Assembly: GCF_025698545.1 (NCBI RefSeq)
Contig: NC_068571.1
Span: 49,075,733 to 49,139,732, forward strand
Length of the DNA stretch: 64,000 nt
DNA from: Gossypium raimondii
Lineage: Eukaryota > Streptophyta > Magnoliopsida > Malvales > Malvaceae
Direction of reading: 5' to 3'
Shown here: one piece after another, positions 23,901 through 36,466 of the stretch
Layout: each line of letters starts with the position of its first letter
Numbering within the stretch: the first letter of the stretch is position 1
The notes under the pieces: generated by a model
What the model was told of the DNA's origin: nothing
The model's input: the letters and a program-made list of their open reading frames with translations, nothing else
Database searches by the model: none
Translations under genes and position numbers: made by a program

Positions 23901-25067
23901 AGTATTTGATGTTACCTACCAGGCTACAGTCTGGAGATTGAAGCCTTTACCAGCAATAAGGCGTAAGCTTTTATGTGATCAATCCAATGAAACCAGCATG
24001 CAGTTAGACAATGCTGTAGTTGGAAACAAACTAAAACTTGCATTATCAGTTCTGACAGACAGCAAAAATTGGCTAAAACCAGAGTTCAATGAATAACAGA
24101 AATAATAAATACAATGTTTCCAAATACTCGATTCAGAAAGAGGAGATTTAAGTGGCTGCAACAAGACCTAGCTAGTCAAAGTTCCGTTGGCTGCAAAATG
24201 TCTTACAACTGGCAAGAGCAGAGATCATTTCTCGTAGTAGAACAAATCAAGCAAAGAGAAACAATTGATTGATGTTAATGACTATAACATTACATAAAAT
24301 CCATAAATCATGAGAGAAATATCAAGCACCATGAATTTAGCGTTTTGCTTCAGGACAGTTTCCAACATATAAAACTTGTGCATATTTGTAGATGATGGAG
24401 AACTAATCTGCTTGGATTTTGAACAAATTGATGCACACCGAGTTGTTCATCCCACTCTTCTGGAAGGAAACAGTATTTTATTATTTGTTATTCATTAACT
24501 CTTTTACCTAAGACATAGTGGGTCCAACGTAGCTACAAGAAAACAGAACTATTGGTCACCTTGAAGAGCATAGCACCAAGCTTCCACGCATCATTGCCAG
24601 CAAGTAAGCATATGGAAAATAACAATCTCAGTAAATTTAGACAGCAAAACACAAAAACGTGTCTTTGGGATTTGAAGAAGCAAGCAGTAAAACTTAGTTG
24701 TCAAATTTTAATATCAAAGTAAGGAAATTCCTTGTAAACTGCATTATTGTTTTTTCAGGTAAAAGAAGTTAAGAAATTACCATGCCATGCTTTCAAAGAT
24801 TCCAGACATATAATAGAATCAAAACAGTTGCATTTATTAAGACGCACAATTTGTGCAGCTGTTTCAATGGCCAATTAAGACACAGCTGCATCAGCAGATC
24901 ACTAATAAGGATGGTTAATATTCCTTGCATGAGGTTCATTTCTGGTTAATACAATTTTCTTCACAAGGAAAGCACTAAAACTGAAAGTTCTGCCTGCAGA
25001 AATGTACAAATGCTCACTTTCTTTTCAAGACAGCAGTCCACTCTTACAGTATTATACGAATAACTAT
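20972..25067. other. Intergenic region with decayed repeats
   Basis: No gene is recognised in these 4.1 kb. 21733-21975 starts and ends with AGTGTTCT in inverted orientation and is rich in 'ttcaactgatcaaacc' phrases, so it is probably another small element, without a clear target duplication. 22100-25000 is less AT-rich than the surroundings but has only short open frames. At 24449-24469 the minus strand reads FLPEEWD, the same seven residues as the start of exon 2 of the neighbouring LPA2-like gene. Confidence 0.4.
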
Positions 25068-25926
25068 TTACTTTTGGTCCTTAAGTTTCTCATTTTCCAG
25101 GTACTTCAACACTCCATACGCAACAGTTCCAGCAAGAAATAAGATAACAGTTGGGGTGAAAGATGGGTACAAGTACTTCACAAAGAACTTATCCCATTCT
25201 TCTGGTAGGAAGCCTGTAAATAAAAACAGCTTATAAGTTATTTGGGATGACAACTTATAGCTTCATAGAAATCACTTCCATACTTTGACATATACAGCTT
25301 TATGGAAATGCGACTTATCACTATGCATTTATCAAGGGTTAAAAAGCCTAGTAAAGTAGTTCTGAAGGCCCCCAGTTTTCCAATGAAACAGAAAGCACTG
25401 TTTCTCCTAAAAATGTTCAATTTCAATCTTATTTTACCTAAAATAAGGTTCGAATTTATACTACAAAGAAATAGGTGACTTTCAATAAGCAGCAAAACGG
25501 CGTATAGTAGTGATTTGTAGAAAAACCTGAAGCAGCAAGAACAATGCCTTGGACAAGAATGATCCCACCAAGCCCCAACCATGCCAGTAGAAAAGCACTC
25601 TCATTTTTCCTCTGTTCCTCAGCCTTAGCCTCTTCCTCTTTGGTGAGGAAAGCAGGTTTCTCAACAGGCGACCGCCTTATTATAGAAGCCCTCTCTCTTT
25701 TTCCCTTGGGCTTCTTTTTGTTGCTGCCGCTGCTTTGGGAGGGTGAGGAGCCAAACCCTTGGCCAGGTACGACGGCCTTCTTGGAAGAGGAGGTGGGGTC
25801 TGGAGTGGGGTCGGCGTCGACGGTGGGCTTCTTGGATTTGATTGAAAATTTGGGTTTTGGGAAGAGGGAGTGGCGGTGATAGACTGTGTTAGCCAAATAA
25901 GATGGGGTGTAGATTGGTAGCGCCAT
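25068..25926 (-). CDS. LPA2: LPA2-like photosystem II assembly factor, chloroplast membrane
   Basis: Two exons, 25527-25926 and 25068-25213, join at G|GC (intron 25214-25526) to give 546 nt and 181 aa. The N-terminal ~50 residues are rich in S/T/P/K with few acidic residues, as in a chloroplast transit peptide. A Lys-rich and charged region follows (KKKPKGKRERA, then KEEEAKAEEQRKNE), then two membrane segments (about 111-133, AFLLAWLGLGGIILVQGIVL, and 153-170) separated by the short FLPEEWDKFFVKYLYPSF loop, and a charged C-terminus EKLKDQK. Size, two-helix layout and the sequence around FLPEEWDK fit LOW PSII ACCUMULATION 2, which in Arabidopsis assists CP43 assembly into photosystem II. I assign it by recalled similarity; a related two-helix thylakoid protein is the alternative. 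Confidence 0.8.
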
Positions 25927-27639
25927 TTTCAGTTTTAGTTGGTTAAACAGCACTCCAGCGTGAGCTTCATCTTTTTGTCAACCTGGATTTTTTGGGGTTA
26001 TTAAAAATCTAGTATTTATGCTTACGCCCCTTTAATTCTTTTCTTTTATTTTGCTTTCCAAAACTTTGGGAGTATCTACTGATATTGTTGACAAGGGTAA
26101 TCGACAAGTCTTCAAAGTGCCACCCTCCTGGACAGCTAATCGGAAATGTCAATAACTAAAGGTATTGTCCCTATGTTAGAGTTTTTTCTCTCTATCTTTG
26201 CACATCGAACCACCAATTAAGGCCTTACATAAGACAAACAAACCTCATGGTTTGTTTTGAATGGATGGTGAGATTGGTTCTGATGAAATTAAAAATAACT
26301 GTAGCTGTAAAATTAGTTATTGTAGAAGTGAGATTAAGTATTATAATAATAAGATTAAGACGGTGGCGAGATACATATTTAGATGCAATTGTAGCGGTGA
26401 TAATGAGATAAAAGTAAAAATGACCATGACACTAAATTAAAATAAGCTTATACATAATAATTCAAAAAAAAACATTAAAATCATATATATTAAATAATAA
26501 GTATAAATTAAATTTATATTAACGTTGAATGATAATTAAAAATATTAAAATGTTTGAAATATGAGAGACATTAATTTAAAATGTATTTATAATATAAAAT
26601 GATTAAAATAATAATTAAAAAGGATTAAAACCATATCAAATAAATATTAAAATTATATTTATCATAATAAAATTCTATATACTTATTGGATTTTTATATA
26701 AAACAAATCTTAGATATAATAACATAATTAATAATTTTTTCCTTATAATTACTATATTTATATTTATATTTAGAATATATTCAATATTTATAAAATTCTC
26801 TTTCAAACCAAAAGTATGTAAAATCAAGCCCCAATTCCCATAAACTCAATGTAACATTAAAATGGAGTAAAAAATAAAACAAGGGTTTAATAAAAATATA
26901 AATTTGAAAAATGAGTTTTGATAAATCTTTTTTAAATAGGTTGAGTTTCGGTAAGTATTTTGAGGGCGAAAAAATTGCTGTTGTTTTTACTGTTTTTCAT
27001 TATTTTGCTATCATTTCGTTATTATATTACTATTATTTTGTTGTTAATTCTTGGATATTGTATAACTCTTATTTTATTATTAATTTTGTTACTATTTTAA
27101 AAGTATTTGCTTACTAAATTGCATCTATTTTAGTTTTATTAAAGTATACTTTTTTTAACTTGTTAGGAAATATTTATTTTAATGTATTTGATGTATTATA
27201 TTTTTAAATTTATTTTTATAAAAAAATAATATAAAAAATTTAATACGAGCAAACTAGGCTAAACTCAGGTTTTTGCATTTTTATCCGGATTAAATTTAAA
27301 CAAAATTTTAAACCTATTTTTCGAGTTGGTCCAGACTTAGAAAATGAGCCTAAATTTTTACTCGACCCGGCCCAGCCCAGCCCATGATTACTTTTATTCC
27401 ACGGCCTAACAACCTTGTTGGACACTTGATATCCTGATGTGGTTTGGGAACTCCGGGGTCCAATGGGTCGGGTTCGAAATTCCCTCCCACAATCACTTAA
27501 ATTACTTAATTTATTGCATGGGCCACGTCAATTGGAGAATAACTTTTTTGCTACATATCCAAGCCAGGAAGGACATCTTTGAGAAAGTTATCAGCAGATA
27601 GAAGTATTTGCTGCCTTCTGCTTCATTAATATGTCAAGA
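25927..27639. other. Intergenic DNA between the LPA2-like and CHUP1-like genes
   Basis: Upstream sequence of the LPA2-like gene, then very AT-rich DNA (26400-27230). 27240-27420 contains a block with CGACCCGGCCCAGCCCAGCC, of a kind found in dispersed plant repeats. The last ~150 bases should be 3' UTR of the CHUP1-like gene. No additional gene is recognised. Confidence 0.4.
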
Positions 27640-29795
27640 TTAGTATATCATTGCAGAAAGAAGTAAGAAGCATAGAAGTAAAACAAGTACAAAAAGTAGA
27701 AAAGCAAATATACGAGGGTTTATGAGAGATTCCATCTTATTTTCCTTATGAATGACATTGGAAATGCTTGGATGCAGCTCTCCATCTGGTTGAGCATTTT
27801 CTATCCAGCTAACTTCTCGGGCATCACGTTCATTCTCGTCAATGGATCTCCTATTTGAACCACTTGACTGGTCTGGCTCTACCAGTGAAGCCTCAGACAA
27901 TGGGAATTCATGTTTCTCTCCAGCCAATGCAGATTGAGACTCTACTACGCCCTTCTTCACACTCGATCTATCCTCGGGGACTAAAGAAACAATTCCCTTC
28001 TCATCCAATAACCCTTCTACTGATTTTGTCAAAACTATCTTTACTGATGAAACTGCTTCCACATCAGCATTGAATGAAACTCGCCTTACTTTTGTAAGAT
28101 TTGGCATTTCCATAGTTTCAGTAAGTTCCTTTGAAGGCAACATTGAAGTAGAAAACCTGCGTATGATGCCAGTTCTGTCCGCAGGACTTCCAGTGGAGGA
28201 CTTGTTTGGTGATGAAACAACACTAGAACCGTCATCCATGCTTCTCCAACATGTGCTAGAATTCTTGCTAATGCTCCTCTGGCTACTTGAAGAGCTATCA
28301 ATGGTGCTACTATCTATCTCTTCACTATCAGTCGATGAGGTATATGACCAAGTGCTGTTCGTGTCGGGGTATTGTGTAATTATCTTGCTAGTTTTCTGGT
28401 CTGAAGCCTTCTGAACTTCCTTTTCCGAGGTCTTTCTTGATGATGTTTGATATTCTTTGATTTCAGCCCTCAAGCAAACATTAAGCCAACGTTGGTACAC
28501 TAGTTCCTCAACCATGTCAAATCTACTCTTCTGCAGTATGTTAACTTTGTTTGCAAGGTCCCCATTGGCCTGCCTCAGTTCACTAATCTTGCCAATAGTC
28601 TTATTCTGCAACAGCACCATTTAAGAAGCAATCCTTTCAGATTCAATCAATAATGTGTTCTGGTAGGTGCATCACAATTCAGTGTGAACTCAATATAGAA
28701 TCATAGGCATATATATGTACTCATGTATGAATATAAAACAGGTAAGCCCTTTTTTTTCATATATTTGGAGGTTCATACCTGTGCTCATGTTTGAATATGT
28801 ACTAGACACGATATTTCGGAACCGAAAAGAGTCTATATACACCCTAGTGCTAAGTGTAAACAATTTTATTATCCCAATTCGGGATTTTAGAGCCACATGA
28901 GAACAAACCGATTAGCAGTCATTTGCGCAAACACTGAAACTTGCAGATAGCAAGAAAAAGAAATCCAAAATTAAATTAACCTGTGTCATGTCAGAAAGTG
29001 CAGATAGTTTAGCATGAGCAGCATATAACTTGACAAAAATTTCCCTCTTTTCAAGCTCAAGTTCTTTGTTTCTCCTCCTCTTTTTAATAACTTTTAATTC
29101 AATATTTTTAATATCTTCAAGCCTGTTCTTAACCAAAGCATCTCCAGTAGAGGTTTCAATGGCTGTAAATCCGGATAATTGCTCTTCAAGCAAAATTATC
29201 TGCCCCTTTATCTGGCTACCATTGCCATTTTTCCTCTGCAATTCCTCTATCAACTGCTTTGCCATGTCTAGCTGCTTCACTTCCATGTTACCCTGCCTTA
29301 TAATTTCTTGAAGATCCTTTATCTCAGCCTTAAGTGCAGCAATTGTGAAATTGAGCTTGCCAATTTCTGCAGTTTTGCCAGTTAAATCCTTCTGCAAATA
29401 AGCAATGCATGACAACTTCTCTTTTAGACTATGCAACTCAAGCAGTTTCCTTTCAAGGGTCAATCTCCTGCTCTCCAACTCATTAATGGGATTCTGTGAA
29501 TGCTCTATTTCTGTATTTGGGTTCAAATTCTTTGTGTTAACCACTTCAGTCCCCTCCTCATTTTGCATGTCCTCTTCCTGCAAGAACTTTGTTTTTTCAT
29601 TAGACTTATGTGTAAGAGTGAAAAACATTGAAAGGGATAAGATGAAGTACTGAAATATCATCTCCAAACTTTTCTCCTCCCAATTCCTCCGTTTCTTGAG
29701 TGCTTGAGCAACCTTTTCCTAAAAGCATGCCAATGCCAACAAATTAGCTGTAAACTAACAATACGCATGCATGCATGCATGCATACATACATACA

Positions 29796-29826
<31 letters not shown>

Positions 29827-29940
29827 TAACTGACCTGAAAGCATAGAATGTTGCTTCTTTAACCGCTGCTTGGTATTGAGTGGAGAAACAGCGAAAGCAG
29901 CAAGTGAAGCAACAACTAAGATGCTGACCCGGAATATCAT
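27640..29940 (-). CDS. CHUP1-family coiled-coil protein (AR791-like)
   Basis: Four exons on the minus strand, 29835-29940, 29651-29718, 28981-29577 and 27640-28605, join in frame to 1737 nt and 578 aa. The protein opens with a hydrophobic segment (MIFRVSILVVASLAAFAV) like the N-terminal anchor of CHUP1. A short acidic stretch follows, then a long coiled coil (~80-290, many E/K/L heptads). The family motif SRFDMVEELVYQRWLNVCLR lies at ~284-303, then a Ser-rich low-complexity region, and finally a second hydrophobic segment (~556-578) at the very C-terminus. CHUP1 anchors chloroplasts to actin; the length and lack of the conserved CHUP1 C-terminal domain fit the Arabidopsis AR791 (At1g52080) branch better. 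Actin or organelle-positioning function is inferred only. Confidence 0.82.
29766..29825. repeat. (CATG)n(CATA)n compound microsatellite in intron 1
   Basis: About four CATG units run into about eleven CATA units. The run fills half of the 116-bp first intron of the CHUP1-like gene and ends ~9 bases from its splice donor, so the transcript reads UAUG repeats just after the donor. Confidence 0.95.
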
Positions 29941-32900
29941 TTAGCTTCCTCACAGTTCATAGCAGTACTTTAAAGAGTTAAAAAGTTGATAGGGTAACTC
30001 AAGATATTTGGGGTCAAGAAGCTCTAATAGATTGCCACTGTTTTCACCATCACCTCCAATGGTACTGATGATATTTAGGTACCTCACTATGCTCACAAAA
30101 TATAGTGATAAATCTCATCACCAAGAAGTGGCTCAACTTTGTCCATGTACGACTATTTAATGCCATTTGGAAGAACATGAAGCTATCATGTCTCTAATAC
30201 TAAAGAACAGGCCCACAGCCATCACCAACATCATCTCACTCCGTCGATAGTAGAAAATTATGATGCTTTTTCCTGTACATCAGCCAGAATTTGCACTTTT
30301 TATCAACTACATTTCCGTTATATTCATTTTCTATAAACCATTGAATATGATAAATCGTTTAATTTTATAAAATATTATAAATGTGTTTGTTAATTATTTT
30401 ATTTTCTTACTTAATATAATAATTTCAACAAAAAATTATTAAATAAGATAAGTAGCTTTGTATCTACATATCACTTAATATCGAAAATATTAAGTTGATT
30501 TTATTTTATTAAAATTTTATCCAAAACTATACAAAATAATATAAAATATTATATTAATAAGATTAAAATTAATAAATAATTAAATTTTAAGAATTAATAT
30601 TTATTTTATCAAATAATATAATTTTTAATCTAAATTTAGTACTCATAAAATTTAAGTGTTGTTTGATCACCTGAGAAATTATGTGCTTTAAAATTAAGAA
30701 TAGAAATTTTAGTTTAAAATTTACAATTGCTTCAAAACACACGTGCATAATAATAATAATAAATTACAAGTGCTAAATTTATATTTTAAAATTATTTGTA
30801 TTGTTAGTAAAAATTAATTTCACCTTATTAATATAGTATTTTATATTATTTTAGATAATTTTAGATAAAATTTAATTTTTAACCAAAGTAAAGAGATGAT
30901 TTATTTTAAATATATATTTAAAAGATTAATTTAATCATTTAAACATTAAGTGATAAGTAGATATTACTACTTATTTTATTCAATATTTTTATTAAACATA
31001 TTTAAAAATTAAATACTAAAATTTTCTATTAAATAAAATTTTTCAATAATTTATAATGATTAAATTTAACTTTACCAATTAAAATTTTAATTTATCAAAC
31101 TACATCTCAAATATTTTAAATGCTTCAATCCCTGCATACGTGCGTTGGTGTTTGTTTCTTTTTATCATATCATGTTCAACTTGTCAAAATCATATTAATT
31201 TAGTAAATTTCAATTTTGATGTTTTAAATTTTACAATACTTTAATTTAGTAAACGATACAATTATATTTTGACTCTCAAGATAAAATTTTGATTTAGTTC
31301 TTTAAAAATTATAAAGATATAAGCTATTAAAATTTAAAAAAATTATATTTTAACTCTCATAAAAACATATAACTTAATTTCGGTCAAAAATTTTTGGCTT
31401 TGCCACTAAACCATCATTTGAACTAAATATGAACTTATAAAAATATGTGACTGCTTCTAACGCAATATAAAAGACAGTCAAATTTTGAGAGTTCTTAATA
31501 AATCTTTTAAGTCATTCCTAGCATGAAAAAAACTATCATATTGTATCACGATAACAATGTGGCAATAGTTAAAACTAAAGAAATTACAAGAAATCACAAG
31601 AGGAGAAACACATTAATTGCAAATATCATATTATACAAGAGGCGGTGGTTGATTGAATAGTAGATGTAGTCAAAATCGCAGTTGAAGACAATAATGTGGA
31701 TACGTTTACCAATACTTTGGTGTCTAAGAGTTTTGAGAAACATCTTTGAGCGTATGTGTATCAAAATATGACTTCACTTCACTAAAGTAACTAGGCGATT
31801 GTTAAGATTTGTGCTCTTAGTGCAGTGATTTCATCATTCTACTTGCAATTTTCGATTTGATTGAATAAACAAAGTTTTATATAATAAATTATATATATTT
31901 GTATGGTTGTCTTCAATGATTTTTTTAATGAAACGTAAAATGTATAAGCAAATGTTTGCTCATCGATTACCTAAGTTTTATCTATTATAAAGTTGCAATA
32001 TAAGCATTATAAATAGTAAATTATAATGCGAGAAGACAACTTATATTATTAGGTAATCTAAATTGTTTATAGTCCATAGAAATTAAACAAAGCAATTGAT
32101 TCAAGGGACTATTGTCTTGGCTATCAAGTAATTGACTCCCAAAAATAGAAATATAGGTGCTATTGTTTATGGTATTTAATAAGTAGATCAGTCATGATAC
32201 TTTTAGTATATTGACTTCATTACTAAATAATTCGTGATTAATAAATATAGAGTCAAAATTTAATTACAAAGTATTTAAGCCCTAATTATATATGTTTGAT
32301 CGGTCTCTTCACTAGTTCAAGATAACTCTTTCTGATTGCATCATAAGAACCACTTTAACAAATGGATGAAAACAATGTTTGTGAAATAGATTACATAAAT
32401 TACAATTAGTAGTAAATGTATTTTTCTCGAGATGACTTAGAAATTAATTTAAATTTTTGGAGAATTATTTAATTGGATGAAATTAAATAATTAGGTTTCA
32501 AGTGGTAATTAAATTAATTAGTCATCATAGTCATACTTTAATAGGACAATTAAATTAATTTATGCATAAATTTTAATATGATACATGTGGGAAAAACCAA
32601 TTTAGAAAATGATTTTTTTTTATTTTGCATAGCAGAATTTTAATTTTAATTTTTAAAACCCGAGCCCTTTGTGTTACTTATAGCAATAAACTTTACCAAA
32701 GTATTACCTATATTTTTCTCTTAGCGGTATTAATCAATTCTTAACTTTCAACCAACACAATTTTCTCCGTTATTCTTGAACTCTCAATTTGCTTAGAGAG
32801 TAGGCATTGATTCACAAACCGAGCACACAATGAAAATTTTAACTTTCCATTGAAAGAAGTTAATTCTCTCAATGGGTAAAAAACTAAAATTGAGTTCTCA

Positions 32901-34734
32901 CGAAAAATAGAATTTATTTGTGAAAAATAAACGTATTAAATTTTAACTTTCCTGTTACTTTCTTTTGCTTTTCCCTTTGAGACGACATTCAACGCAAAAA
33001 GCATCAGAATACCTAGGCCGAAGTTAGTTCACAAAGAGAAGAAATTATGGAGGTTGAAGCTTGGTTGCCATAGGCTTCTCTCCTCTAGCTTTGGTGGTGT
33101 CAAGTTTTATACAATTTTGGATCTCCTTGGATGACGATAAATCCACGGTTACGCGTCTCTTGGCGGAAATAGTTTTGATGTTAAGGTTAATGTATACGGA
33201 ACTATTTCAACTTGGTAATTTACTAACAATGTTAAAATATGTTGATATGATATTGACAAGGCATTAAGGACATGGTGATATGTGACAGATTCACATTTTG
33301 ACGCGTGGCAAAAATAAAAAATTATATATATTTATATTTATAAATTTTAATTTTTTTATTTTTATTTGTATTTTTTAATTTTTGTCACATGTCAAAATGT
33401 TATATTACCACGTGTCATCACGCTATTAGTCATCAACGTATTTTAAAAATATTAGTAAGGAACCTAAAAGAAAATATCAAGTTCGCTTACGGTTCCTAAA
33501 TTTAGGTACCAGTTAAATCTAAAAAATGGTGTAGATACTAAATAGGTATAACTTGAGTTCAAGTACCTCAGCATATATTAAACCTTGATGTTAAGTAAAT
33601 TTTTTCTATTTTATAAATAATTTGGCATTTCATATTCTAAATCTAAAAACTCAATTATAAATTTAAAAGTTAAAAAAAAATCTAAACTTGAATAGCTTTT
33701 GTTGGAATTTGGTCTGTAAAAGTGAGAATTAGTTGGGTTGTAATTCAAATATGAGAGAGATTTGATGTTTGATTAATATGTAGCTTTGGAAGAGCAAAAG
33801 GAGTGATTGGTTATTTGATTCCTCAAGTCCAAAGAGAGAAAGAAGTAGTAGTTTAACATTTAAAAAAATTTCAATTACCTAATACCAACCATATTGAAAT
33901 TCAAAAGGACTTAGAGCTCAAGTAAGTGACCCTTTTAAGTACAACAAACACACCATAAGAATTTGACTATACTGCAAATTAAATGTATTTAAACCCCATT
34001 CAGCATCCAATGTTGTGTATGGTTAACTCCATGGACATTTTACTTTGAAATTTTCGAAAAATATTTTTTTCTGAGGAGAGATAATTTTTATTTTGTTTAA
34101 TAATTTCGTTTTTAAATTTAATGTAACTATTTTTATTTTGTTGTAGATATTAGAATTTAAATAAACTATCATTTACTTTTCTAGACCAATATAAGGATAA
34201 ATAAATAAATATTTTAATTATAGATCTCTATCCAAAGTCAACCCTTTATAGAAAGGCCATTGGCAATAAGTTATAATTATTCACAATGTTCCTAATAATA
34301 TATAACTAATTTAATTAAATGTGGGAATTTGTTATAGGTAGAGTCGCAAATATTTGGGTTGCCGTCGTGAGCCGTGCCGTCACAACTACTCATGCTCCAT
34401 TTGTTTCTTGACAGCACAGAAGAAAAAAGGCAATAAAACAATAAATTATTTGCATGTAAAATCCATTTTAATAACTTTTCGAAATATGGAAATTTAGTTG
34501 TACAAAAAAAAAATCCCAAAAAACGTAAAAAAAGAAGAAGAAAGAGAGATCCAACTTCAGTACTATAACTCAATTATATGGTTTATGGACATTGAACAAG
34601 TATGGAGGTCATACCAAATTAACAATTTCATATTACATATTCTTTTTTTCTTCTTCTTCTTGTTTTTTGATGAGAAGAAAAAAAAACAAAAATAGATTTA
34701 GACACAAGAGAAGAGGAAAAGGAAGAAGAAAACC
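29941..34734. other. AT-rich intergenic repeat DNA
   Basis: The first ~300 bases are likely promoter of the CHUP1-like gene. 30300-31450 is extremely AT-rich with no gene. 31500-33000 has moderate composition and looks like decayed retroelement sequence, but no protein domain is recognisable in either strand. A foldback lies at 33264-33430. 33650-34700 is AT-rich; its right part includes the 3' UTR of the CLE gene. Confidence 0.4.
33264..33430. repeat. Short foldback element
   Basis: The left part (GGTGATATGTGACAGATTCA...TTTTGACGCGTGGCAAAAAT) pairs with the reverse complement of the right part (TGATGACACGTGGTAATAT...TTTTGACATGTGACAAAAAT) over ~65 bp around an A/T-only centre. It is noncoding. 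Confidence 0.6.
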
Positions 34735-35034
34735 TCAATGATGCAATGGGTTTGGACCAGTAGGAACAAGGCGTTTTTCAACCCCATAACGTGGGTCGAT
34801 GTCGTTGCCGGAAGGTTGAGGATGGGCAACTGGAACCTGACTCTGATGCTTGTGATCTAGAAATGGAGTGAAGTCAAATTTGGTAGCCAAGACTTTACGG
34901 TTGTGATGATGATGATGAGAAGTGGATACTTGGTGACTAATGTCAAATAAATGGCACCACCCAAAGAATAAAAGATACAAAGACAGCCAAAGAATGACAC
35001 TGAAAAGATGCAGCTGGGTATATTTCACGGCCAT
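34735..35034 (-). CDS. CLE peptide hormone precursor (CLE12/13-like)
   Basis: A single-exon 99-aa secreted precursor. Residues ~8-28 (LHLFSVILWLSLYLLFFGWC) form a hydrophobic signal peptide. The middle is a variable pro-region with a His cluster (STSHHHHHN), and the C-terminus is the dodecapeptide RLVPTGPNPLHH, which fits the CLE consensus R-x-V-P-x-G-P-N-P-x-H-H/N. The preceding DPRYGVEK matches the processing context of Arabidopsis CLE12/CLE13-type precursors, from memory. Mature CLE peptides of this class are hydroxylated or arabinosylated on Pro and perceived by CLV1/BAM-type receptor kinases. The residue before GPNP is Thr where many relatives have Ser. The start is the only ATG that yields a signal peptide. 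Confidence 0.93.
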   Translation of the reverse strand: MAVKYTQLHLFSVILWLSLYLLFFGWCHLFDISHQVSTSHHHHHNRKVLATKFDFTPFLDHKHQSQVPVAHPQPSGNDIDPRYGVEKRLVPTGPNPLHH

Positions 35035-36466
35035 AGCTATTGGCTAGGAGGGAGAAGGTTGAAGTTTTAAGAGGACAGCATGCATGGAGAGGCAAAAGTG
35101 GAATATTGTGATCAGTGAGAGCTTATGGGGTGGGAGTGAGAGAAGGGGTAGCTTCCATGGTCAATTTGGTGATAATTTATTAGAGGGAAGAAGAGAAGAG
35201 AGGAGAAGAGTGATCAATGAGGAGAAATTGGGGTATAAGGAAAAATTGTCCACCTTTCTACATTTGTTTTACCAATGAAACTTCCTTTGCGTTCAAGGAA
35301 TACAAGGACATTTAATGCACAGATCGTCAAACCTTAAATTATATATTAGGACGGACCGCCAATCATCAGGAAATGTACGTGAGAGTCAGACTAATCTGGT
35401 ATAATTATAAGCTCATTTGTTTAATGTTAAAGTTAAACTAATCACATTCATAAAAACAACAACACCACCTAATTACCATACTCGTACTCTTATAATTTAA
35501 ATTATTATGGCGGAGGTGTTTTTGTTTTTATCTGAGTTGTCTTGCTTTGGCATTTTCATTGAATGTTAACTTTATCATGCACGATGAATATTCGTAATGC
35601 AAAAAATAAAATAAAACAATTATAATATCGCATTGTGATAATTTAAAAGGTAAATGTGGTGTATTTGATTTATAGAAAATTATTTATAAAAATGTTTATA
35701 GTATTTTTTAGTGTTTATTTTATGGAAAATAGATTGGACAACAAAAATTATTTATTAGTCGATAAAATTAATTTACTTTTTTAAAAAGCCTAAATCATTT
35801 TCTGGAAAAAATTATTTGTAAGTAATTTTATTTTATGTAAATTAATCTTAATCAAGTCTAATTTATAGATATAGTAAGCTTGTGCATTGCACAATTGCAC
35901 GAGTAAGAAAACTAGTTAAATTTTATAAATAAAAAATTGATTAGGTATTGTGAGTTATCCTAACAAACTATTAGATACTCGAACTCCATTAATTTGTTAG
36001 CTCATTAAATAATTAAAAGAAAAACAAATTATGAGTGATTGTAAAAAGATAGAAGGAAAATTCCAAGTAGAAGTACTATGGAGGTATTGTACTAGGAGTC
36101 ATTGATGGGTATGCGGATTTTCATTTTGCATTCTGCGAAAGGTGGGCAAGAGATGAATTAAGCCCGACTTCAACTCGAACAGTGTTTCTCCCGCCGAATA
36201 AGTAATGCACAGTGGCTGTCATTCATTTGGTGCTGTTGCGAGTTAGTGTATAGTTTGATTTGCCATTTCGTTTGGTTCATTAAATGAGAAAATGTTCTCG
36301 GTATAAGATCCTATTTCAAACTCCGGATGTGGTTGTTTACAGCGTCTAATAACTTCTCTTCGCAGTTTTCAAGCCAACTTCTCTATTTCTGGTTCAAATT
36401 CTAGAGTCCCTGATTCTGACCTGATCATAAGGAAAACAAACAAAAATTAGAAAAAATATTTCAAAT
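35035..36466. other. CLE promoter region and retroelement-associated DNA
   Basis: The first part is 5' flank of the CLE gene, with a purine-rich tract at 35095-35230. The remainder is AT-rich without a recognisable gene. About 36100-36466 is more balanced in composition and precedes the primer binding site of the minus-strand LTR element, so it may be its internal leader; the left boundary could not be set. Confidence 0.35.

Noticed and set aside
24540-24610. Kinase-like phrase NDAWKLGAMLFK on the minus strand
   Set aside because: Too short, with no other kinase motifs nearby in any frame.
25544-25879. 111-codon plus-strand frame over LPA2 exon 1
   Set aside because: It is the antisense shadow of the LPA2-like coding exon.
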